A DNA stretch of 11,978 nt from DTU078 sp002397345 (GTDB taxonomy: Bacteria; Bacillota; Clostridia; Oscillospirales; CAG-272): assembly GCA_937875545.1 (NCBI GenBank), contig CALLYE010000083.1, positions 1-11,978 on the forward strand. Direction: 5' to 3'. Shown in pieces: positions 6,743 through 11,978 of this stretch. The translations under genes were made by a program, and so were the position numbers. Within the stretch, counting starts at the first letter, position 1. Each line of letters starts with the position of its first letter. The notes beneath the pieces were generated by a model. It was not told where the DNA came from. It searched no databases and was given only the letters and a program-made list of their open reading frames with translations.

Positions 6743-8137
6743 TCAGAACTCCGCCGCGCCGGTGGTGCGGGGGAAGGCGATGACGTCGCGGATGTTGGTG
6801 ATACCCGTCACATACATTATCAGGCGCTCGAAGCCCAGTCCGAAGCCCGCGTGCTTGCAGCCGCCGTATTTACGCAGCTCGTTGTACCACCAGTAATCGC
6901 CGGGGTTTAAACCGAACTTTTTATACGCCTCGTCAAGCAGCTCCATGCGCTCCTCGCGCTGCGATCCGCCGCACAGCTCGCCCACGCCGGGCACGAGCAG
7001 GTCGGCGGCGGCGACGGTCTTGCCGTCGTCGTTTTGGCGCATGTAAAACGCCTTTATCTCGCGCGGCCAATCGGTGACGAACACCGGGCGCTTGTAATAT
7101 TCTTCGGTGAGATAGCGCTCATGCTCGGTCTGCAAATCTTTGCCCCAGCCGACGGGATAATCAAATTTTTTCCCGCTCTCCGCCAGCAGCTTCATCGCTT
7201 CCGTATAACTGACGCGCGCGAAGTCGCTGTTCAAGATGTTGTCAAACCGCTCGAGCAGTGTGCTGTCTATAAATTTATTGAAGAACTCCAGCTCCGCGGG
7301 GCACTTGTCGAGCAGATGGCGGATGATGTATTTAAGCATCGCTTCCTGCAAATCCATGTCGTCGTTCAGGTCGGCGAACGCCATCTCCGGTTCCATCATC
7401 CAGAACTCGGCGGCGTGGCGGGGCGTATACGACTTCTCCGCGCGGAAGGTCGGACCGAAGGTATAGACGTTGCCGAACGCCATTGCGTAGCACTCGGCGT
7501 TGAGCTGTCCCGACACCGTCAGGCCGGCGCTCCGTCCGAAGAAATCCTGCGAAAAATCGACTGAGCCGCTCTCGGTTTTAGGCGGATTAAAGGCGTCGAG
7601 CGTGGTGACGCGGAACATTTCACCCGCGCCCTCACAATCGCTGGTTGTTATTATCGGGGTATGCACGTATACAAACCCGCGCTCGTTAAAAAAGCTGTGG
7701 ATCGCATACGCCGCTTCGCTGCGGACACGAAACACCGCGCTGTATGTGTTGGTGCGGGGACGCAGGTGCGCGATGGTGCGTAAAAACTCCTGCGTGTGCC
7801 GCTTTTTTTGCAGCGGATAATCGGGAGAGGACGCGCCCTCGACCACGATAGAAGCGGCTTTCAGCTCAAACGGCTGCTTTGCTTCGGGCGTGAGCACAAG
7901 CTCGCCCGTAACAATCACCGCCGCGCCCGAGTTCTGGGCAACGATTTCGTCGTAGTTATCAATGCTGTCCGCTTCAAACACGATTTGCAGGGGTTTAAAA
8001 TGGCTTCCGTCATTTAGCTCGATAAATCCAAACTTATTTGAAGCGCGTATCGAGCGGCACCAACCCGCCGCAGTCAGCGTTTTACCCCCAAAATCGCCGG
8101 GGGCGGCATAAATTTCTCTTATCTGTGTCCGTTTCAT
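6743..8137 (-). CDS. asnS: Asparaginyl-tRNA synthetase
   Basis: The enzyme charges tRNA-Asn with asparagine using ATP in the cytoplasm. At 464 residues it has the normal length of bacterial AsnRS. An OB-fold anticodon-binding domain spans about 18-100 and a class II catalytic core follows. Motif 1 lies around VHTPIITTSDCEGAGEMF (158-175), motif 2 is FRAEKSYTPRHAAEFW (231-246) followed by MMEPEM, and motif 3 is GFGLGFERLIMY (431-442) with Arg438. The RHxAEFWMxEPE pattern favours AsnRS over AspRS. A promoter lies close upstream. The best ribosome site, AAAAGGA, is about 16 bases before the ATG, longer than usual. The leader is too short for a T-box. All key motifs are present, so the gene appears intact. 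Confidence 0.97.
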   Translation of the reverse strand: MKRTQIREIYAAPGDFGGKTLTAAGWCRSIRASNKFGFIELNDGSHFKPLQIVFEADSIDNYDEIVAQNSGAAVIVTGELVLTPEAKQPFELKAASIVVEGASSPDYPLQKKRHTQEFLRTIAHLRPRTNTYSAVFRVRSEAAYAIHSFFNERGFVYVHTPIITTSDCEGAGEMFRVTTLDAFNPPKTESGSVDFSQDFFGRSAGLTVSGQLNAECYAMAFGNVYTFGPTFRAEKSYTPRHAAEFWMMEPEMAFADLNDDMDLQEAMLKYIIRHLLDKCPAELEFFNKFIDSTLLERFDNILNSDFARVSYTEAMKLLAESGKKFDYPVGWGKDLQTEHERYLTEEYYKRPVFVTDWPREIKAFYMRQNDDGKTVAAADLLVPGVGELCGGSQREERMELLDEAYKKFGLNPGDYWWYNELRKYGGCKHAGFGLGFERLIMYVTGITNIRDVIAFPRTTGAAEF

Positions 8138-8165
8138 TACGTGTGTTTCACAATCCTTTTGATAT

Positions 8166-8194
8166 ATTATAAATTATAATTATTAACAAATCAA
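8166..8194 (-). promoter_or_regulatory. Promoter of asnS
   Basis: On the minus strand TTGATT (8194-8189) is followed after 17 bases by TATAAT (8171-8166). A second TATAAT overlaps just upstream (8178-8173). The predicted start near 8159 gives a leader of only about 22 bases, so there is no room for a T-box riboswitch. Confidence 0.6.
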
Positions 8195-8230
8195 GACAAC
8201 AATGCAAAAACGGGAGGCTGCTTCTTGCAT

Positions 8231-9862
8231 TTACGCCCATTTATCCGCGGCGACACGCGGGTCGGCGTTCGCCGGAACAGGCGCGCCCTCACGCATGTGC
8301 GTTATACCAAACGCGCGTATATCCGCCAGCAGCGACGCATTTTCCTCCGCTGCTGTCATGCCGCAGACGCTCTTGTATACGCGAAGCTGTATGCGCGAGC
8401 GGCGGATATGTCCGAGCGATTTTTCATCGCCCGCTTCGGCTTCGGCGGCGTTCCACAACGCGTCGAAGCGTTTAACCAGCTCCGCGTCGGGCGGGATTAT
8501 CGTCGAGGGATGCATGTAGATACCCATGTGGATGCGCTCCGCGATGTCGGAGGTGAGGTTTATGTACTCGTCTATATGACGCCAGCCGGGACCGTAATAT
8601 GCCGACATAAACTCTTTATAATAAGCTTCCCAATTTATATACGGGTCACGCATTGCCGCCGCGTGCAGATAAGCGCGCAGCTCGCCGAACTCGCCGCTGA
8701 TCGATTGGAAATTGCCCTCGTCAAACAGTCCGACCACATGATTTTCATGCATCCAGCGGATGTTCGGCACAAGAGTGCGGATGTTGGGGAACGGCGCCTG
8801 GTAATAAGCAAAATCGGTGGTGTAATTCCACACATACAGCCGGCTGCATATCTTTGCCCAGTCCTCAAGATCGGCTTTAAACGAGCGTTTTTTGGAAAAA
8901 TTCCAGCCTGTGCCCGACTCCTCGCAATCTTCGAATGTGTGTGAGGAACACATTTCGATCGAACAAAGCCGGATGATGACGTTGTCGCGCGGCGCAATGC
9001 CGGTCGGCGCCTGACGTGTATACTGATACGCAAGCGTATCTATCGCCGCGTCGGGAAATTCGTCTTTTATCCCGTCGGCAACAGCGTTGACAAAAGGCAG
9101 CAGCGTACCCATATGGCCGCCCGCGCGCCCGTCCGCTTCGCGGCAAGCGTCACACTCGCAATAACCCGCGCAGTCGTTCTGCGACACCGAGATGATACGG
9201 CAGTCGGGCTTTTTACGCAGCTCGGCGCGTACATTTTCGGTCACGATGGCAAGCACGTCGGGGTTTGATAAACAAAGCTGGGTCGGGCGGCGCCCGCCGC
9301 CTGTGAGCGCGTAATATTCGGGGTGCTCTCCGAAATATTTATCCGGCGGCAGCAGATTATTAAATGTATGCACGAACAGCGCGTATCCCTCGCCGCCGCC
9401 GTATCGCTCGCACATACCGCTGATATGATTGCCGTTAACCGCGTTTTTTGCGCCCCATTCCTCGTTGAAAGCGCAGTGCCAGTACACGTCGCGGTATTCA
9501 AACGACGGAACGGCGCTCATCTCGAAATTGTTTGGCAGCTCGACCGGAGGCAGCTCCGGTACAAACTCGGTATCAGCCGCAAAGAAGCGGCAGCCGACGA
9601 CGTCGCGCAGCAGCGTGTATACGCCGTACAGCGTCCCGCGCGGCGATCCGCCGGTTATGACAAGCCGGCTGCCGGCAGCGCGAAGTTTACAGGCTTCCTT
9701 AGATAAGGTGCCGTCAACCAAAAGCTCGATTTCGGTCAATGTCCCGTTTTTCGGGGAAGAAAAGCACATACCGAGATATTTCTCCAGTTCGTCACGCGCG
9801 GTGACAAGCGCGGGCGGAGCGGATTCGGGCAGCATAACGTTAATATTGCCGGTGATAAGCAT
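8231..9862 (-). CDS. DUF4838-domain protein, glycoside hydrolase-like
   Basis: The 543-residue protein resembles the DUF4838 family, which is often found in polysaccharide-use loci and looks like a glycoside hydrolase with an N-terminal alpha/beta domain of the alpha-glucuronidase or hexosaminidase type. Residues about 1-110 form that domain (ITGGSPRGTLYGVYTLL at 69-85). The family signature SVSQNDCAGYCECDAC (225-240) has Cys231, 235, 237 and 240 grouped like a metal site. WNYTTDFAYYQAPFPN (345-360) and GLFDEGNF (378-385) follow, with Asp381/Glu382 as candidate acids. There is no signal peptide, so it is probably cytoplasmic. The frame is open to an ATG at 9964, but the promoter at 9903-9931 lies inside that extension. 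GGGGG 8 bases before 9862 supports the later start. The gene diverges from the ThuA-Gfo pair. The activity is unproven. Confidence 0.8.
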   Translation of the reverse strand: MLITGNINVMLPESAPPALVTARDELEKYLGMCFSSPKNGTLTEIELLVDGTLSKEACKLRAAGSRLVITGGSPRGTLYGVYTLLRDVVGCRFFAADTEFVPELPPVELPNNFEMSAVPSFEYRDVYWHCAFNEEWGAKNAVNGNHISGMCERYGGGEGYALFVHTFNNLLPPDKYFGEHPEYYALTGGGRRPTQLCLSNPDVLAIVTENVRAELRKKPDCRIISVSQNDCAGYCECDACREADGRAGGHMGTLLPFVNAVADGIKDEFPDAAIDTLAYQYTRQAPTGIAPRDNVIIRLCSIEMCSSHTFEDCEESGTGWNFSKKRSFKADLEDWAKICSRLYVWNYTTDFAYYQAPFPNIRTLVPNIRWMHENHVVGLFDEGNFQSISGEFGELRAYLHAAAMRDPYINWEAYYKEFMSAYYGPGWRHIDEYINLTSDIAERIHMGIYMHPSTIIPPDAELVKRFDALWNAAEAEAGDEKSLGHIRRSRIQLRVYKSVCGMTAAEENASLLADIRAFGITHMREGAPVPANADPRVAADKWA

Positions 9863-9870
9863 ATTGTGTA

Positions 9871-9875
9871 CCCCC
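9871..9875 (-). promoter_or_regulatory. Ribosome binding site that sets the DUF4838 start
   Basis: On the minus strand GGGGG ends 8 bases before the ATG at 9862. With the promoter between 9903 and 9931, it supports starting at 9862 and not at the upstream in-frame ATG at 9964. Confidence 0.65.
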
Positions 9876-9902
9876 GTATATATAATGTTGCGTTGATATA
9901 AT

Positions 9903-9931
9903 ATTTTAACCCCGACGCGCCGCTCTGTCAA
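9903..9931 (-). promoter_or_regulatory. Promoter of the DUF4838 gene
   Basis: On the minus strand a perfect TTGACA (9931-9926) is followed after 17 bases by TAAAAT (9908-9903, 5/6). Transcription would start near 9896, leaving a leader of about 34 bases. It is back to back with the ThuA promoter. Confidence 0.75.
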
Positions 9932-9950
9932 GGAGAATTTTACAAAACGC

Positions 9951-9979
9951 TTGACGCGGCACACGTTATGTTATATAAT
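9951..9979 (+). promoter_or_regulatory. Promoter of the ThuA-Gfo operon
   Basis: TTGACG (9951-9956) and a perfect TATAAT (9974-9979) are separated by 17 bases, close to an ideal sigma-A promoter. The start would be near 9986 with a leader of about 58 AT-rich bases. The leader holds a 9-bp direct repeat, AATTAATAT, at 9995-10003 and 10004-10012. Only 19 bases separate its -35 box from that of the divergent promoter. Confidence 0.8.
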
Positions 9980-10044
9980 CAAGGTGATTTTTACAATTAA
10001 TATAATTAATATAACATTATAAGATACAGAAAGGATCAAATTCA

Positions 10045-10764
10045 ATGAAAAAAGCGCTTATCTTTTGGGGCGGCTGGGACGGCCACACACCCGAGCTCGT
10101 ATCAAAGCGGTTCGGGCGTATCCTTGAAGCCGAGGGATTCGAGGTCGAAATCCATGACAATATGGACTGCCTCGACGACGGCGATTATTTACAGTCGCTG
10201 GACCTCATCATCCCGTGCTGGACGGGCGGCAATATCAAAGGCGAGCATGTTCGCAATATCTCCCGCGCGCTGGGCAAGGGCGTGGGCATGGCAGGCTGTC
10301 ACGGCGGCATGTGCGACGCGTTCCGGACAGAAACCGAGTGGCAGTTCATCACCGGCGGTCAGTGGGTCAGCCATCCCGGCGGCGAGGTCGATTACAAAGT
10401 CAATATCATCCCCGGCTCAAGCCCGTTAATCGAGGGGCTTGAGGATTTCCCCGTCCGCAGCGAGCAGTATTATCTGCACGTTGACCCGGCGGTCGTGGTG
10501 CTGGCGACCACACGGTTCCCTTCGGTGCACTATTATAATATCTCCAACAAGCCCGTGGATATGCCTGTGGTGTGGACAAAATACTGGGGTTTGGGACGCG
10601 TTTACTACTGCTCGCTCGGTCATCAGGACAGCGTGTTCGACAATTCGCCGACTGCGCAGGAATTGATGCGCCGCGGTATGCTTTGGGCAGCCGAGGGCAA
10701 GGAATACGCAAAGCAGCATAATCTGACCGACGAACGTTTCCTCAACAACGCGAAAATGTATTAA
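10045..10764 (+). CDS. ThuA-like domain protein (trehalose utilisation family)
   Basis: The whole 239-residue protein is one ThuA-like domain with a class I glutamine amidotransferase-like fold. It shows the opening strand KKALIFWGGWDGHTP (2-16), the strand DLIIPCWTGG (53-62), the family GxHGG turn as AGCHGGMCDAF (83-93), HPGGEVDY (110-117), SEQYYLHVD (139-147) and the conserved end WGLGRVYYCSLGHQDSVF (181-198). ThuA of Sinorhizobium acts with the dehydrogenase ThuB in trehalose and related disaccharide use through 3-keto sugars, and its exact step is not settled. Cys85 just before the conserved His86 is worth noting. There is no signal peptide. An AGAAAGGA site lies 9 bases before the ATG. 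The next gene starts 72 bases after the stop with no good promoter, so both are probably one transcript. Confidence 0.88.
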   Translation: MKKALIFWGGWDGHTPELVSKRFGRILEAEGFEVEIHDNMDCLDDGDYLQSLDLIIPCWTGGNIKGEHVRNISRALGKGVGMAGCHGGMCDAFRTETEWQFITGGQWVSHPGGEVDYKVNIIPGSSPLIEGLEDFPVRSEQYYLHVDPAVVVLATTRFPSVHYYNISNKPVDMPVVWTKYWGLGRVYYCSLGHQDSVFDNSPTAQELMRRGMLWAAEGKEYAKQHNLTDERFLNNAKMY

Positions 10765-10770
10765 CCGTAT

Positions 10771-10792
10771 GGCGCGCCGCCCTCGCCGCGCC
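10771..10792 (+). other. GC-rich stem-loop between the ThuA and Gfo genes
   Basis: GGCGCG (10771-10776) pairs with CGCGCC (10787-10792) around a 10-base loop. It lies 6 bases after the ThuA stop. No T-run follows directly, so it is more likely an mRNA-stabilising or partial-termination structure than a full terminator. Confidence 0.45.
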
Positions 10793-10836
10793 GCTTAACA
10801 CGATAATATTTATATTTATAATGAGAGGTTAAATCC

Positions 10837-11937
10837 ATGACCAAAATCGGAATCGTCGGGATAGGCTGCATAAGCGGCATCTATCTTGAAAACATCACCA
10901 AAGTTTTTAACAAAGAGCTTGAAATCGTCGCGGTCTGCGACCTTGTAAAATCGCGCGCCGAGAACGCCGTGAAGAATTACGGCATTCCCAAGCTGTACGA
11001 TACCATGCACGAGCTGTTCGCCGACCCCGAGATCGAAGCGGTGCTCAACCTGACCCGTCCTTATGAGCATTACGAAGTGAGCAAAGCCGCCCTTGAAGCA
11101 GGCAAGCACGTCTACAGCGAAAAGCCGCTGGGCGCGTCGTGGGAAGAGGGCGAGAAGCTGGTTAAGCTCGCTGAGGCAAAGGGGCTGTGGATCGGCGGCG
11201 CGCCCGACACATATATGGGCGCTGGCATACAGCCCTGCCGTAAGGTCATCGACGCAGGCACAATCGGCGACATCGTGGGCGTGAACGCCAACATGACCTG
11301 CCACGGGCACGAGTCGTGGCATCCAGATCCCGAGTTTTACTACAAGTATGGCGGCGGTCCGATGCTCGACATGGGTCCGTATTACATAACCGCGATTGTC
11401 AACCTCATCGGCGGCGTGAAAAAGCTGACCGGCATGACCCAAATCAGCTTCCCGAAGCGCACGATTACCAGCCAGCCTTTCAACGGCACTGTGATCGACG
11501 TGGATGTGCCGACTAACATCATGGGCGTTATGGAGTTCGACTGCGGCGCTATCGGCTCGATTTTCACCTCGTTTGACGTGTGGAACGCGCACCTGCCGAT
11601 TATTGAAATTTACGGCTCGAAAGGCACGCTGTCCGTGCCCGACCCGAACGGGTTCGGCGGACCGGTAAAGCTGCATATGCCAGGCAAGCCCACAGAGGAG
11701 CTGCCGCTTGAGTTTGATTATCCCGATAACAGCCGCGCGCTGGGCTTCACCGAGTTCTGCTCCGCGATCCGACATAACCGCCGCCCGCGCGCCTCGTACA
11801 AGCAGACGCTGCATGTACTCGAGATCATGACCGGGTTCCAGCGCAGCTACGAGTCGGGACGCACGCTCGAGCTGTCCACCAAATACGAGCGCGAAGCCCC
11901 CATGCGCGCAGATCTCCCCCACGGCATCATGGACTAA
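10837..11937 (+). CDS. Gfo/Idh/MocA family NAD(P)-dependent sugar dehydrogenase
   Basis: The 366-residue protein has the two-domain build of the Gfo/Idh/MocA family. A Rossmann domain (about 1-120) starts with KIGIVGIGCISGIY (3-16) for dinucleotide binding and ends with SEKPLGASWEEG (94-105), whose EKP motif holds the catalytic lysine (Lys96). The C-terminal domain carries YGGGPMLDMGPYYI (171-184), with Asp178 and the tyrosines near the active site. Members oxidise or reduce hydroxyls on sugars and cyclitols. The ThuA-like partner points to C3 oxidation of a glycoside, as with ThuB, but the substrate is not readable. GAGAGG lies 8 bases before the ATG. The gene is complete, ending at TAA 11935-11937. 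Its last codons form one arm of a perfect inverted repeat that runs to the window edge. Confidence 0.9.
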   Translation: MTKIGIVGIGCISGIYLENITKVFNKELEIVAVCDLVKSRAENAVKNYGIPKLYDTMHELFADPEIEAVLNLTRPYEHYEVSKAALEAGKHVYSEKPLGASWEEGEKLVKLAEAKGLWIGGAPDTYMGAGIQPCRKVIDAGTIGDIVGVNANMTCHGHESWHPDPEFYYKYGGGPMLDMGPYYITAIVNLIGGVKKLTGMTQISFPKRTITSQPFNGTVIDVDVPTNIMGVMEFDCGAIGSIFTSFDVWNAHLPIIEIYGSKGTLSVPDPNGFGGPVKLHMPGKPTEELPLEFDYPDNSRALGFTEFCSAIRHNRRPRASYKQTLHVLEIMTGFQRSYESGRTLELSTKYEREAPMRADLPHGIMD

Positions 11938-11978
11938 CCGGGAGTACTAGGTGCCGTGGGGGAGATCTGCGCGCATGG
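11900..11978. repeat. Perfect 27-bp inverted repeat reaching the window edge
   Basis: Bases 11900-11926 are the exact reverse complement of 11952-11978 (both contain AGATCT), with 25 bases between them. The left arm is the coding end of the Gfo gene. The right arm stops at the last base of the window. This may be a true large hairpin or a fold-back chimera at a contig end. Confidence 0.95.

Noticed and set aside
8138..8152. Four-codon leader GTG AAA CAC ACG TAA overlapping the asnS ATG
   Set aside because: The AAAAGGA site is only 2 bases before the GTG, too close for normal initiation, and the peptide is too short to support.
8138..8230. T-box riboswitch ahead of asnS
   Set aside because: The gap is 93 bases with a promoter in its middle, so the leader is about 22 bases. 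No T-box sequence is present.
8201..8230. Terminator after the DUF4838 gene
   Set aside because: Only a 6-bp ATGCAA/TTGCAT stem with a long loop is visible, without a proper T-run.
9863..9964. N-terminal extension of the DUF4838 protein to the ATG at 9964
   Set aside because: A strong promoter for the gene lies inside it, the extra residues do not resemble the family, and a ribosome site fits the ATG at 9862.
10795..10822. Promoter TTAACA-16-TATAAT before the Gfo gene
   Set aside because: The predicted start would fall at the end of or after the GAGAGG ribosome site, leaving the gene without it. Co-transcription with ThuA fits better.
10816..11922. A 368-residue open frame on the minus strand opposite the Gfo gene
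   Set aside because: It lies wholly antisense to a clear Gfo/Idh/MocA gene. Its sequence has no recognisable motif and its openness follows from the GC-rich third codon positions of the real gene.

Overview
The window looks like a chromosomal piece of an uncultured Bacillota, probably class Clostridia. The hints are consensus sigma-A-type promoters with 16-17 bp spacers, AGGAG-type ribosome sites, AT-rich gaps between moderately GC-rich genes, a CotH-family lipoprotein, and short gap repeats such as TCAATTG. There is no rRNA or other decisive taxonomic marker, so this placement is an inference. Seven protein genes fill the window. I see no tRNA, CRISPR array, insertion sequence or phage gene.

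Layout: five genes are on the minus strand. From right to left they are a DUF4838-type glycosidase-like protein (8231-9862), asparaginyl-tRNA synthetase (6743-8137), a class I PLP aminotransferase (5330-6607), a GH106-like glycosyl hydrolase (2485-5184) and a secreted CotH-kinase lipoprotein (115-2316). Two genes on the plus strand diverge from DUF4838: a ThuA-like protein (10045-10764) and a Gfo/Idh/MocA NAD(P)-dependent oxidoreductase (10837-11937). The longest gap is about 180 bp. Gaps hold promoters, stem-loops and short tandem repeats.

Function: four genes belong to families tied to glycoside processing (GH106-like, DUF4838, ThuA, Gfo/Idh/MocA). None has an obvious signal peptide, so they probably act on imported glycosides in the cytoplasm. 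ThuA with a Gfo/Idh/MocA dehydrogenase recalls the ThuA/ThuB pair that handles disaccharides through 3-keto sugars. DUF4838 and the ThuA-Gfo pair share a compact divergent promoter region, which suggests one control unit. AsnRS and the aminotransferase look like unrelated genes in between. No transporter or regulator is visible, so the substrate cannot be named.

The least ordinary features are outside the genes. A five-copy 15-bp tandem repeat directly after the cotH stop codon is G-quadruplex-prone in the transcript, and a shorter relative follows the aminotransferase stop. A TCAATTG tandem repeat builds a near-consensus promoter. Two related stem-loops flank the GH106-like gene. A perfect 27-bp inverted repeat ends exactly at the right edge of the window and may be an assembly fold-back.
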